NCBI GenBank assembly: GCA_021803035.1
Contig: JAJZME010000019.1
Span: 1 to 64,000, forward strand
Direction of reading: 5' to 3'
Length of the DNA: 64,000 nucleotides
Source: Acidobacteriota bacterium
GTDB lineage: Bacteria > Acidobacteriota > Terriglobia > Terriglobales > Acidobacteriaceae
The position numbers and the translations under genes were made by a program. The notes beneath the pieces were generated by a model, which saw only the letters and a program-made list of their open reading frames with translations, had not been told where the DNA came from and did not search any database. Positions 16,040 through 25,221 of this stretch are shown here, one piece after another. Within the stretch, counting starts at the first letter, position 1. Each line of letters begins with the position of its first letter.

Positions 16040-16546
16040 ATGGCAACCACGATTATCCAACATCAAAGACAATCGACGAGCTGGCGGCATGTGCCGTGGC
16101 GGACCCTTCTGCTGGCCACGGGAGTGGGACTGGCGGTTGGCGTCTGCTTCAGCATCCCCGCGCATTCGCAGCAAGCGCAGATGCAAAATTCCGGGCCAAG
16201 TGCCTACGGCATGGGGCAGTCAACCATTCCAAAGATACTGCGCGATCCCTCTTCAACCGAGTCTCGCTTTCAGGCGGAGCGGATCGTGGCAATGAACATG
16301 GACCGGCAAAAGGCCATGATTGCGGATGCCAACAAGCTGTTGAAGCTGACGGCCGAACTGAATGCGCAGGTTGACCAGGCGAAGTCGAGCGCTCTGACGC
16401 CCGATCAGTTGCGCATGCTGGCGAAGATCGAGAAGCTGGCGAAGAACGTGAAGAACAAGATGAGCTACCCGATTGAGCCGGCGAATTTCCAGGGTCTTTT
16501 CCCGCCGCTGAATATGTCTGCTGATATGGCGCCGGGTTGGCCATAA
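16040..16546 (+). CDS. small exported protein, relative of upstream gene
   Basis: 168 residues. A transmembrane or signal segment (WRTLLLATGVGLAVGVCFSI, then PAHSQQ) is followed by a linker and helices: RQKAMIADANKLLKLTAELN, AQVDQAKSSALTPDQLRMLA, KIEKLAKNVKNKMSYPIEPA. Start ATG 16040 lies 9 nt after GAGG; a GTG five codons upstream overlaps it. It starts 52 bp after the preceding gene, with which it shares the helical pattern. Probably a periplasmic helical protein of unknown role. Confidence 0.68.
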   Translation: MATTIIQHQRQSTSWRHVPWRTLLLATGVGLAVGVCFSIPAHSQQAQMQNSGPSAYGMGQSTIPKILRDPSSTESRFQAERIVAMNMDRQKAMIADANKLLKLTAELNAQVDQAKSSALTPDQLRMLAKIEKLAKNVKNKMSYPIEPANFQGLFPPLNMSADMAPGWP

Positions 16547-16812
16547 GGCCGGGCGGCGGTTTTGCGGCCCCGTGTCTGGCCGCGAGACTCTGGAGCAGGT
16601 GATGGGCCCGCACCATCCAATTTCTCTCTTAATTGAACCGGGACCGCTCAGGCGGACCGGCCCCGGGCGTTGCCTGCAGGGCAATCGCGTGAACGGGCAG
16701 TTCTGCCCGCACTTGCCTTGTGGCGCCGCCCCTCGCAGCCTGTGGCAAAAGTCACGATTCCAGGAAACCTATCCCTCAGCGGGTAAAGCCGCACTCATTT
16801 CAGGCCACTTAG

Positions 16813-16836
16813 GGCACGACTAAAGTCGTGCCTTTT
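16813..16836. repeat. perfect hairpin with T-tract, dispersed repeat type
   Basis: GGCACGAC-TAAA-GTCGTGCC-TTTT (16813-16836). It is terminator-like for the + strand but lies about 270 bp past the nearest stop, inside a repeat-rich gap (16547-17068) that holds no supported gene. I recall this type of hairpin as a frequent intergenic element in acidobacterial genomes. Confidence 0.6.
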
Positions 16837-16862
16837 CAAAACCGGACTTTTACCACGGGCTG

Positions 16863-16975
16863 CTAGGGTGTTCCGAGGTGTTTTTCCGGCGTTTTCCCTA
16901 ACGAACATTGCGCCTACGGCGCGAGCGGATGGGAACCACTGAAGTTAACAAATAGCCTTCATGCGATTGCTCTGG
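16863..16975 (+). repeat. dispersed 113-bp repeat, copy A
   Basis: Aligns over its full length with 42160-42290: shared blocks CCGAGGTGTTTTTCCGGCG / CCGAGGTGCTTTTCCGGCG, GCGCCTACGGCGCGAGC, GGAACCACTGA-GTTAACAA and TAGCCTTC-TGCGATTGC-CTGG. Copy A lacks an 18-nt hairpin insert present in copy B. Noncoding. Confidence 0.75.
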
Positions 16976-17068
16976 CGTCGCCTGCGTGTTGCTGCGCACC
17001 GGCACGCGGGGGCGTTACAATAAGCGGGGCTTTCCCCCGATTTGGACAATTGAGGGAGAAGGAAAGGG

Positions 17069-19255
17069 ATGGAAGTGGCGGTCTCCAGCGTTCGTGCGCC
17101 TAACACAGATGCGGTCTACGAAGGGCTTGATTCCCGGAAGATGATTGAAATCTTCCGGCTGATGGTGCTTTCCCGCTGCCTGGACGACCGCGAGATTCTG
17201 CTCAAGCGTCAGCAGAAGATTCATTTTCAGATTTCAGGGGCCGGGCACGAGGCGCTGCAGGTGGCTGCCGGGCTGGCGCTGCGCCCCGGATACGACTGGT
17301 TCTTCCCCTACTATCGTGACCGCGGCCTGTGCCTGGCGCTGGGCATTACGCCGGATGAGATGATGCTGCAGGCCGTCGGTGCCGCCACGGATCGCGCCAG
17401 CGGCGGGCGGCAGATGCCGACGCATTGGAGCAGTCCCGCGCTGCATATCGTGAGCACATCCTCTTCGACCGCGACGCAGGTGCTTCATGCCGTGGGCTGC
17501 GCCGAGGCGGGACGGTACCTGAGCCGGCATCCGGAAGCGGCGGCCAAAGCCGAGGGCGACTACCGCGCCTTCCGCGACGTGACGTTCCACGGCGACGAGG
17601 TGGCTTTGACCTGTCTGGGCGAGGGAGCTACTTCAGAAGGCGAGTTCTGGGAGGCGATGAACACCGCCTCGAACGGCAAGCTGCCGGTGATCTTCTGCGT
17701 GGAAGACAACGGTTACGCCATCAGCGTGCCGGTGGAAGTGAATACGCCGGGCGGGAATATTTCACGGCTGGTGGCAAACTATCCCAACTTTTATTTTGCC
17801 GAGGTGGACGGCACCGATCCGGTGGTTTGCCTTCGCGCCTTCCAGGCCGCGGCGGAGCACTGCCGCGCCGGGCTGGGACCGGCTTTTGTACACGGCCATT
17901 GCACCCGGCCGTATTCGCACTCGCTTTCCGACGATGACAAGGGGTACCGCTCGGCGGCCGAGCGCGCGGCCGAGGCCATGCGCGATCCGGTGGCGCAGAT
18001 GCGGGTGCGGTTGCTGCGCGCGGGGATCCTGAGCGGGGAGCAGATTGAGGAGCTGGAGCGCTCGCTCGACCGCGAGGCTGCCGAAGCCGCGGCCCGCGCG
18101 CTGGAGGCGCCGCTGCCCAAGGTCAGCGGGATCACCGAGCATGTTTATTCCGAGGATCTGGACCCTTGCAGCGCCGATTTTGCCACCGAGCCGGCGCAAG
18201 CGCCGGCCGGTGACGGCGGCAAGGGAGCCGGTCCGCGCACCATGGTGGAACTGATCAACGCCTGCCTGCGGGACGAGATGCGGCGCGATCCGCGCATCGT
18301 GGTGTATGGCGAAGACGTGGCGGACGCCAGCCGCGAAGAGGCGCTGGCCGAAGTGAAGGGCAAAGGCGGGGTCTTCAAGCTCACCGCGGGATTGCAGACC
18401 GAGTTCGGCTCGGAGCGGGTGTTCAACTCGCCGCTGGCCGAGGCCAACATTGTGGGGCGCGCCGTGGGCTATGCGGTGCGCGGCATGAAGCCGGTGGTGG
18501 AGATCCAGTTTTTCGACTATATCTGGCCGGCCATGCACCAGATTCGCAATGAGCTGTCGCTGATGCGCTGGCGGTCCTACGGCGGCTGGGCCGCGCCGGT
18601 GGTGATTCGCGTGCCGATCGGCGGCTACATCAGCGGCGGATCGATCTACCACTCGCAATCGGGCGAGAGCGTTTTTACGCATATTCCGGGGCTGCGCGTG
18701 GTGTTTCCGTCGAATGCGCTGGATGCCAACGGGCTGCTGCGCACCGCCATCCGCTGCGACGATCCGGTGCTGTTTCTGGAGCACAAGCGCCTGTACCGCG
18801 AATCGTATGGCCGCGCACCTTATCCCGGGCCGGAGTTCGCCATTCCCTTCGGCAGGGCGAAGATCGTGCGGCCGGGGGCGGACGTGACGGTGGTGGCCTA
18901 CGGGGCTATTGTGCCCCGCGCGCTGCAGGCCGCCGAGCAGGCCCGGCGGGAGCACGGCATCGAGGTGGAAGTGCTGGATCTGCGCACGCTGAGCCCCTAC
19001 GATTGGGAGGCTATTGCGACCTCGGTGCGCAAGACGAGCCGGGTAATCGTGGCCCACGAAGATATGTTGAGCTGGGGTTACGGAGCGGAGATTGCCGCGC
19101 GCATCGCCGATGAGCTTTTCGAGGATCTGGATGCGCCGGTGAAGCGCGTCGGGGCCATGGACACGTTCGTCGCCTATCAGCCGCTGCTTGAGGACGCGAT
19201 TCTGCCCCAGCCGGAGGGGATTCTGAAGGCGATTGTGGACCTCACGAAGTTTTAG
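17069..19255 (+). CDS. 2-oxoacid dehydrogenase E1, fused alpha and beta subunits
   Basis: 728 residues joining both E1 chains. The alpha part (about 1-360) has the thiamine diphosphate motif from [18 protein letters not shown] to EDNGYAIS and the [11 protein letters not shown] phosphorylation-loop-like segment. The beta part (about 390-728) starts [20 protein letters not shown] and has [26 protein letters not shown] and [16 protein letters not shown]1 decarboxylates pyruvate or branched-chain 2-oxoacids and acylates the lipoyl group of E2. The fused form is known in several phyla. E2 and E3 genes are not adjacent, so the substrate is open; similarity to the branched-chain type is the better guess. 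The ATG has an A/G-rich GGGAGAAGGAAAGGG ahead. Confidence 0.92.
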   Translation: MEVAVSSVRAPNTDAVYEGLDSRKMIEIFRLMVLSRCLDDREILLKRQQKIHFQISGAGHEALQVAAGLALRPGYDWFFPYYRDRGLCLALGITPDEMMLQAVGAATDRASGGRQMPTHWSSPALHIVSTSSSTATQVLHAVGCAEAGRYLSRHPEAAAKAEGDYRAFRDVTFHGDEVALTCLGEGATSEGEFWEAMNTASNGKLPVIFCVEDNGYAISVPVEVNTPGGNISRLVANYPNFYFAEVDGTDPVVCLRAFQAAAEHCRAGLGPAFVHGHCTRPYSHSLSDDDKGYRSAAERAAEAMRDPVAQMRVRLLRAGILSGEQIEELERSLDREAAEAAARALEAPLPKVSGITEHVYSEDLDPCSADFATEPAQAPAGDGGKGAGPRTMVELINACLRDEMRRDPRIVVYGEDVADASREEALAEVKGKGGVFKLTAGLQTEFGSERVFNSPLAEANIVGRAVGYAVRGMKPVVEIQFFDYIWPAMHQIRNELSLMRWRSYGGWAAPVVIRVPIGGYISGGSIYHSQSGESVFTHIPGLRVVFPSNALDANGLLRTAIRCDDPVLFLEHKRLYRESYGRAPYPGPEFAIPFGRAKIVRPGADVTVVAYGAIVPRALQAAEQARREHGIEVEVLDLRTLSPYDWEAIATSVRKTSRVIVAHEDMLSWGYGAEIAARIADELFEDLDAPVKRVGAMDTFVAYQPLLEDAILPQPEGILKAIVDLTKF

Positions 19256-19476
19256 TATCACATTCGGATAGATTCGTTACCTCTCCGGTCTCAACAGCGA
19301 ACAGTCCGGAGCCGGGGCACCCAACTTTGTGGTAGACCAACCGTACGGCGTCCTGGCCGTCCGTCACAGGCGGCGAAAATCAATGTTTTCTATGTTAGAC
19401 TGGGCCCGAAGTTTGAACCCCTATAGCGTTGCTCCGAATCGAGGCGCGCGATTTTTCCCCACTGCAGAGGTAAATC

Positions 19477-20115
19477 ATGATTCAGTTTCTCTTTCAGGGC
19501 GGGCACGGTTCGCATGGCCCCAGGGCGCAGGCGTTGTCCAACTTAACGCCGGGCTCGCGGTGCGGCGATATCGATCTTACAAATCCGAGCACGCTGGCGG
19601 GGTTGGATACGCTGACCTTCTGGGGTCACGGTGACCAATACAAGCTGTGTGGGAAGACGCCGCGCGAGCTTCACGAGGTGATCAAAGCCTGGAAGCAGTT
19701 CAACCCCGGAATCAACACCGTCGAGATCATCACCTGCAACGCCCGCCACTGCACGACTGGCGATCCTTTCACGACGCAGCTCAAGAATGGTATCGGGAGG
19801 TTCAGCAGCTTGTATGGCCTCAAGATCAAGGCTCTTCCGACGAGCGTGGGTGGCAAGCGCAACGCCTGGTCGATCCTTCTTGCCGAGACCAACTTCAACT
19901 CCTGGTGCTACGTTACGGCGCCCGGGGCCAACGACGCGCTGCTGATGCAGGCGAAGTCGCTGATCGATTTCGATCCGGGTCCGCGCGGCATGATCAGTTA
20001 CCGGGGCGACATTGCCACCAAGGCCAACAAGGTCATTAGTGCAAACCCGACCCGCCAGTGGACGATGAACTACGGCTATTTCAATACGCTGCGCGCCTGC
20101 CTGAACGTGGTCTAG
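19477..20115 (+). CDS. candidate C80/CPD-like cysteine protease, stand-alone
   Basis: 212 residues, no signal peptide. LDTLTFWGHGDQYKLCGKTP (residues 43-62) gives a hydrophobic strand ending in GHG (His51); after a helix TPRELHEVIKAWKQF comes TVEIITCNARHCTTGDPFTT (80-100) with a strand ending in Cys87; then QLKNGIG, LKIKALPTS and VGGKRNAWSILLAE. This order (GHG, L-x-G-x-x-x-x-E-L helix, strand-Cys, 'F-x-x-x-L' helix, strand, KRN) parallels the autoprocessing cysteine protease domain of MARTX and large clostridial toxins (peptidase C80, clan CD). The protein is not part of a toxin. AGAGGTAAATC precedes the ATG. The fold assignment is by motif reading only; CHAT-like proteases are the alternative. 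Confidence 0.6.
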   Translation: MIQFLFQGGHGSHGPRAQALSNLTPGSRCGDIDLTNPSTLAGLDTLTFWGHGDQYKLCGKTPRELHEVIKAWKQFNPGINTVEIITCNARHCTTGDPFTTQLKNGIGRFSSLYGLKIKALPTSVGGKRNAWSILLAETNFNSWCYVTAPGANDALLMQAKSLIDFDPGPRGMISYRGDIATKANKVISANPTRQWTMNYGYFNTLRACLNVV

Positions 20116-20356
20116 GCGAGACCGTTAGAGCCGTTTAACTCGCGCGGGGGCACGGCGGCAATAGGGAATGGGATAATCGGTGGCAGATATAGATGGTCTG
20201 CGCGGTACATTGTGCCAGTAGATGAGGTTCGTGTAGTGGAACTGGCCAAGACGGCTGGCCCACCCTTGTTTTCCCATCATGTTCAGGCACTATCCTGGGG
20301 CGACTTCAAGAGCCGGGAACACTGTCTTTCGAATCGCCTTGATCTCTGCGCCTGCC

Positions 20357-20950
20357 TCACGCACGCGTACGATCTTTCAAGAGAGAATGCACCGCTTCCG
20401 CGAGCGAATGGAAGCGCTCGTCCGCAAGTTCGCTTGCGCGCTCCGTGCCCGGCTTGTGCAGGGCCGGGCCGCCTTCGATGAAGATGGTGCGCATGCCCAG
20501 GCGGCGGCCGAACTCGATATCGGAGAGGGAATCGCCGATCATCACGCTGGATGCGGCGGTAATGTCAGGATGATCGGCTACGGCCTGCTCAAAGAGGCCG
20601 GGGAGCGGCTTGCGGCAGTTGCACTGGTTCTTGTCGTGGGGGCAAAAGTGGAAGCCGTCGAGATGGGCACCGCAGGCGGCAAACTGGTCTTCGAGCGCGG
20701 CGTGAATGGCGCGAACGTCATCGGCGGTGTAAAGCCCCAAGGCTATGCCCCGCTGATTTGAAAGGACGATGACGCGCAGGCCAGCGCGGTTCAGGCTGGC
20801 GATGGCTTGGGCCGCGCCGTCGAGCAGCCTGAGCTCGGCGGGCGAGCGGACATAGCTGCCTTCCGGCATTTTCTCGTTGATTACGCCGTCGCGATCGAGG
20901 AAGACGGTGCGCAAGGCGCGCCAGCTTGATGGAGTTGCCGGGTCGATCAT
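20357..20950 (-). CDS. gmhB: D-glycero-D-manno-heptose-1,7-bisphosphate 7-phosphatase
   Basis: 197-residue HAD phosphatase: VFLDRDGVINEK (nucleophile Asp), VIVLSNQRGIALG, the zinc-binding loop FCPHDKNQCNCRKPLPGLFE (Cys/His ligands typical of GmhB) and MIGDSLSDIEFGRRLGM. It removes the C7 phosphate in ADP-heptose synthesis for the LPS inner core. Divergent from the msbA-like gene, matching an envelope theme. The closely related histidinol-phosphatase domain is less likely because of the full heptose-type zinc loop. Confidence 0.9.
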   Translation of the reverse strand: MIDPATPSSWRALRTVFLDRDGVINEKMPEGSYVRSPAELRLLDGAAQAIASLNRAGLRVIVLSNQRGIALGLYTADDVRAIHAALEDQFAACGAHLDGFHFCPHDKNQCNCRKPLPGLFEQAVADHPDITAASSVMIGDSLSDIEFGRRLGMRTIFIEGGPALHKPGTERASELADERFHSLAEAVHSLLKDRTRA

Positions 20951-21131
20951 CCCGTCATGATATCAATGCCTGTTGGCTTGGTACGGCGGCGGGGATGGCC
21001 GAAATGGCGGATTCGGGCCCTCGCATCAGGCCGGCGATACGTGGACGCGGATACAATACGGGGATGGATCCACGCGCGGCGCTTCCGGTTGTTATAAGTG
21101 GGGTTTGGATCCCCAAGGCAGGGCCGCCGGC

Positions 21132-22997
21132 ATGAAGAACTTCTTTCGGCTGCTGCGCTATGGGTTTCCGTATGTCGTGCCGTGGCTCATCAGCGCGGTA
21201 TTTCTGGCCGCGGCGGGATTGCTCGATAACTTCAGAGTCCTGCTCATGCAGCCCATCTTTGACCAGGTTCTGAACCCCAGCGCGCCTCCGGGCCCCATTA
21301 TTCTGGGCGATGTTCATTCCCGCTGGCACTTCGATCTGCGGCGTGTGGTTCCGCCTTTCATGCACAACGACTGGACGGTGGTGGCCTTTGCGCTGATTGT
21401 CGCCACGCTGGTGAAGGGCATCTTTGCCTATGCCGGAACCTATCTGGTGAGCTATGCCGGCTTCGGCAGCATTACCGACCTGCGCAACCATCTTTACGAA
21501 GTCACGCTGCGCCGCTCTTCCAGCTTCTTTCACAAGCATCCAACAGGAACGATTCTTTCCACGCTGATCAACGACGTGGACCGGGTGCAGATGGCAGTCG
21601 GTTCCGTCATGGGTCAGTTTCTGCAGCAGTTCTTTACCTTTCTGGTGGGATTTGTCCTGGTGATCCGGCTGGGCGGCGACTTGAGCTGGGCGCTGCTGCT
21701 GTTCATCCCCGTGGTTGTGACCTCGGCGCGGAGGATCGGCAGGGAAGTGCGCAGCCGGACGCGCACCGGGCAGGACAAGCTGGCCGAGATTCAGAACATT
21801 CTGCACGAGACCGTGACCGGCAACCGCATTGTGAAGGCATTCAACACGGAGCTGGCGGAGGTTCTGCGCTTCAAGGACGCCGCGCGCCGGCTGTTGCGCG
21901 CCAATCTGCGCAGGGTGCGCATTCAGTCCATCAGCTCGCCGCTGATGGATGCCATCGGCGCCATCGCCATTGCCCTGATGCTGTTTATCGGGCGCAACGA
22001 GATTCAGCACCACCAGATGTCGATGGGGCTGTTCGCGGCGTTCATCATCCTGCTTTTCAAGCTGTACGACCCGGTGCGGCGCTTCGCATTTTATTACAAC
22101 AACTTTCAGCAGGCGATGGGCGCTTCGTCGTCGATCTTTGCGTTTTTCGATGCGGAGGACGACGTGAAGGAGCGGCCGCACGCGGCAGGGTGCAAGGCCT
22201 TTCGGGAGTCGGTGCGGTTTGCGGACGTAGGCTTTTCCTACAGTACCGATGAGGGCGAGCACCAGATTCTGCACAACGTGGATCTGGAATTGCGCACCGG
22301 CGAAGTGGTGGCGCTGGTGGGGCCGAGCGGGGCGGGCAAATCGACGCTGGTTAATCTGATTCCGCGCTTTTTCGATGTGACTTCGGGGCGCATTCTGCTC
22401 GACGGCCACGATGTGCGCGAGTTTACGCTGGGCTCGCTGCGGCGGCAGATTGCGCAGGTTACGCAGGAGACGATTCTGTTCAACGACACGGTGCGCAACA
22501 ACATAGCTTATGGCCAGCCGGAGGCCAAGCCCGCGCTGGTGGAGCGCGCCGCACGCAGCGCGCTGGCTCATGATTTCATCATGACCATGCCGCAGGGCTA
22601 TGAGACGGTGATTGGCGAAAAAGGATACCGGCTATCCGGCGGCGAGCGCCAGCGGCTGGCCATTGCCCGCGCCATCCTGAAGGACGCGCCCATTTTGATC
22701 CTGGATGAAGCCACCTCGGCGCTGGATGCGGAGAGCGAATCGCTGGTGCAGGCGGCGCTGGCCAACCTGATGCAGGGGCGCACGGCGATTGTCATTGCGC
22801 ACCGGCTGTCCACGATTCGCCGCGCTAACCGGATCGCGGTGCTGGAAGGCGGGCGCATTACGGCCGTTGGCGCGCACGAGGAGCTGCTGAACACTTCGCC
22901 TACCTACCGGCGCCTCTATCAACTGCAATTCATGGATGTGGCTGAGCCGGGCGCGGCGGCGCAGGATCCGGTGTTTGTGGCCGGGCAAAAGGAGTAG
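21132..22997 (+). CDS. msbA: MsbA-type ABC exporter (fused permease-ATPase)
   Basis: 621 residues. The N-terminal half is a six-helix type I exporter domain; the ATPase half has Walker A VGPSGAGKSTLVNLIPRFFD, Q-loop AQVTQETILFNDTVRNNIAY, signature LSGGERQRLAIARAILKDAP and Walker B ILILDEATSALD. MsbA flips core-lipid A across the inner membrane; the gmhB neighbour fits. Related lipid or peptide exporters cannot be excluded. The ATG at 21132 begins MKNFFRLLRYGFPYVVPWLI; the frame is open 53 codons upstream but that part is not domain-like. Likely first gene of the msbA-yicC-gmk-rpoZ-coaBC run. Confidence 0.85.
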   Translation: MKNFFRLLRYGFPYVVPWLISAVFLAAAGLLDNFRVLLMQPIFDQVLNPSAPPGPIILGDVHSRWHFDLRRVVPPFMHNDWTVVAFALIVATLVKGIFAYAGTYLVSYAGFGSITDLRNHLYEVTLRRSSSFFHKHPTGTILSTLINDVDRVQMAVGSVMGQFLQQFFTFLVGFVLVIRLGGDLSWALLLFIPVVVTSARRIGREVRSRTRTGQDKLAEIQNILHETVTGNRIVKAFNTELAEVLRFKDAARRLLRANLRRVRIQSISSPLMDAIGAIAIALMLFIGRNEIQHHQMSMGLFAAFIILLFKLYDPVRRFAFYYNNFQQAMGASSSIFAFFDAEDDVKERPHAAGCKAFRESVRFADVGFSYSTDEGEHQILHNVDLELRTGEVVALVGPSGAGKSTLVNLIPRFFDVTSGRILLDGHDVREFTLGSLRRQIAQVTQETILFNDTVRNNIAYGQPEAKPALVERAARSALAHDFIMTMPQGYETVIGEKGYRLSGGERQRLAIARAILKDAPILILDEATSALDAESESLVQAALANLMQGRTAIVIAHRLSTIRRANRIAVLEGGRITAVGAHEELLNTSPTYRRLYQLQFMDVAEPGAAAQDPVFVAGQKE

Positions 22998-23003
22998 CAC
23001 ACG

Positions 23004-23909
23004 ATGCCGATTTATTCGATGACCGGATTTGCCCGAGCGCAGGTGCGCGTGCTCGTGGGCGGCGAGGACCAGCTTGGATACGCGCTGACCATAAAGAGCG
23101 TGAACCACCGTTTTCTGGACATCCAACTGCGCCTGCCGCCGGGGTTCGACGAGCTGGAAATGGATCTGCGCAAGCTGTTGAAGGAGAACCTGGTGCGCGG
23201 CCATGTGGAATTGGCTCTTTCCGTTGACCGCTCGGCGCAGCAGAAGGCCGGCTATAATCGCGAGCTGATTGCCGCTTATCTTGGCGCCTTCAGCGCGGCG
23301 CGGCGCGAGCACTCGCTTGCCGGCGAACCGGATTTGAATGCGGCGCTGCGCCTGCCCGGCGCGTTGCAGGCCGAGGGCCGCGGCGAAGAAGAGATGACGG
23401 CGCTGGCTGAGAGCGTGCGGCAGCAGGTTGTGCCGCTGCTGGAACAGTTGAAGGCCATGCGGGCGCGGGAGGGCGAGGCGCTTGTGGGCATTCTGAACGG
23501 CACGCTGGACCGGCTGGCCGAGGCCAACCAGGGAGTGGCCGGACTGCGGCCCGAAATCGAAGCGCGCTATCAGGAGCGGCTTACGCAGCGGCTGCTCGCC
23601 GCCACGGGGCCGGAATTCAATCGCCAGCGGCTACTGGAAGAGGTCGCCGTGCTTGTGGATCGCAGCGACATTTCGGAAGAACTAACGCGCATGACGACGC
23701 ACATCGGACATTTTCGCGAGCTGCTGGCCGCCGGCGGCGAGGTGGGCAAGAAACTGGATTTTCTGCTTCAGGAGATGAACCGCGAGGCCAACACCATGCT
23801 CTCGAAGACCGGCGGACTGGGCGGCAGGGGCACGCGCATCACCGAGCTGGGCCTGGCTATGAAGGCGGAGATCGAAAAGGCGCGCGAACAGATTCAGAAT
23901 GTGGAGTGA
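23004..23909 (+). CDS. yicC: YicC-family endoribonuclease
   Basis: 301 residues with the YicC signature ends: MPIYSMTGFARAQV at the N-terminus, IKSVNHRFLDIQLRLP, and the C-terminal DUF1732-type block DRSDISEELTRMTTHIGHFR, GKKLDFLLQEMNREANTMLS, ITELGLAMKAEIEKAREQIQ-NVE. YicC proteins are endoribonucleases acting on small and messenger RNA. It starts 6 bp after msbA and precedes gmk, a widely conserved yicC-gmk-rpoZ order. Confidence 0.93.
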   Translation: MPIYSMTGFARAQVRVLVGGEDQLGYALTIKSVNHRFLDIQLRLPPGFDELEMDLRKLLKENLVRGHVELALSVDRSAQQKAGYNRELIAAYLGAFSAARREHSLAGEPDLNAALRLPGALQAEGRGEEEMTALAESVRQQVVPLLEQLKAMRAREGEALVGILNGTLDRLAEANQGVAGLRPEIEARYQERLTQRLLAATGPEFNRQRLLEEVAVLVDRSDISEELTRMTTHIGHFRELLAAGGEVGKKLDFLLQEMNREANTMLSKTGGLGGRGTRITELGLAMKAEIEKAREQIQNVE

Positions 23910-23916
23910 AAGACAG

Positions 23917-24064
23917 CTATCAGCTCCCAGCTATCAGCTTTCGTGCCGGTGGAACGCGCCATCGGCAGAATCAGGGACGCCACGAGGGCACGGGCGAACC
24001 GCGAGTTATAAGCTGGATACTGGAAGCGAAAAGTAAAAAAAACGAAGGCTGAGAGCTGAAAGCT
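23917..24064. repeat. CAGCT-type short repeat patch between yicC and gmk
   Basis: Contains CAGCTATCAGCTCCCAGCTATCAGCTTT near 23917-23942 (given here as consecutive CAGCTATCAGCT units) and GGCTGAGAGCTGAAAGCTC near 24045. A related patch CAGCTTCCAGCTTTCAGCTC lies at 40545-40564 downstream of xylB. Simple, degenerate and noncoding. Confidence 0.5.
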
Positions 24065-24078
24065 CAAGAGGAACGACT

Positions 24079-24819
24079 TTGGCGGGCATCCTATTTATCA
24101 TTTCGGCACCATCCGGCTCAGGGAAGAGCACACTCGTAAGCGAACTCCGCAAACAGGTCAGTGGAGTGGACTTCGCGATTTCGTGGACCACGCGCGCGCC
24201 GCGCGGCTCGGAAGAGAATGGACGGGAGTATCACTTCACGTCGCGTGAGGAGTTCGAGCGCATGATTACCGAGGGCGTATTTCTGGAATACGCCGAGGTC
24301 TTCGGCAATCTCTACGGCACGGCGCGGTTGTCGCTGGACGATGCGCGGACCGCGGGCCACGATCTGATTCTCGACATTGACGTGCAGGGCGCCGCGCAGG
24401 TGCGCGCCAAATTACCTGAGGCGGTGAGCGTTTTTGTCATGCCGCCGAATCCGCGGGTACTGCGCACCCGGCTACGCAACCGCAGCCGCGCGGAAGGCGT
24501 AGAGAATGAGGAAGAACTGTTTCGCAGGCTGCGCGAAGCCAGCAAAGAGATTGAGAATTATCGCGACTACGGCTATATTCTGGTTAACGACATCCTCGAC
24601 CGCGCGGTAGCGCAGTTGGAGGCCATTGTCCTGGCTGAACGTTTCTATCGCAATGGCGAAACCATAGCCTATCGTTCCCGAAGGGTGTTGGAGGTGGCAG
24701 CGGCCTGCCTGCAAGCCAATTCGCAGGAAAGGCTCAAGCCGGTGCTGGAGGCGTTCGGAATTGCGGGCACCTCCGGCCAGCAGGAGCTGAAGTTCGAGGA
24801 GGTTTCCGATGACGATTGA
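24079..24819 (+). CDS. gmk: guanylate kinase
   Basis: 246 residues. P-loop FIISAPSGSGKSTLVSELRK, GMP-binding WTTRAPRGSEENGREYHFTS, then FLEYAEVFGNLYGTA, DLILDIDVQGAAQVR and the LID region RLRNRSRAEGVENEEELFRR. It converts GMP to GDP. The best start is a TTG (24079) seven nt after AAGAGG; no ATG fits ahead of the P-loop. The C-terminus is about 40 residues longer than in E. coli. It overlaps rpoZ by 11 bp. Confidence 0.95.
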   Translation: MAGILFIISAPSGSGKSTLVSELRKQVSGVDFAISWTTRAPRGSEENGREYHFTSREEFERMITEGVFLEYAEVFGNLYGTARLSLDDARTAGHDLILDIDVQGAAQVRAKLPEAVSVFVMPPNPRVLRTRLRNRSRAEGVENEEELFRRLREASKEIENYRDYGYILVNDILDRAVAQLEAIVLAERFYRNGETIAYRSRRVLEVAAACLQANSQERLKPVLEAFGIAGTSGQQELKFEEVSDDD

Positions 24820-25039
24820 GACCAGCTTTGATTCAAATTACCGCAAGGTGCTGGTTGCGGCGCGGCGCGCCCGCCAGTTGCAGAACGGCTCTCACGCCCT
24901 GATCCCGACCCACTCCAATAAAGCCTGCCGCATCGCACAAGAGGAGATCGATGCGGGCAAGATTGCTTATGTCAAGACCGAGACGGAGATCCATAAGCCG
25001 CTTGTCGAAGGCCCCGGGATTCCTATTCTGCTGGCCTGA
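24809..25039 (+). CDS. rpoZ: RNA polymerase omega subunit
   Basis: 76 residues: SNYRKVLVAARRARQLQNGS and ACRIAQEEIDAGKIAYVKTE are the conserved omega helices. It aids assembly of the beta' subunit and, with it, forms a ppGpp site in many bacteria. The ATG overlaps the gmk end by 11 bp. Position after yicC and gmk matches the common bacterial order. Confidence 0.92.
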   Translation: MTIETSFDSNYRKVLVAARRARQLQNGSHALIPTHSNKACRIAQEEIDAGKIAYVKTETEIHKPLVEGPGIPILLA

Positions 25040-25221
25040 TTGTGCCTGTGGGGCCGTGTGCCTGCCGCGACGGGCGCGCAGCGGTGGTGTGGTTATTTGG
25101 GACTGCGGGCAGGGAATCACAGCGCGATCCGCTCCCCGGATTGCCTCCCGCGGCTGGCTCACTGTGTGCTAAACGCTGACCATCAAATGCTTTCTACCGT
25201 TACCTGATCTAAAATCAAGCC

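Noticed and set aside
17762..19261. 499-aa minus-strand frame opposite the E1 gene
   Set aside because: His/Arg/Gln-rich antisense translation of a clear enzyme gene.
20955..22571. 538-aa minus-strand frame opposite msbA
   Set aside because: Composition shadow; the ABC exporter on the plus strand has all motifs.
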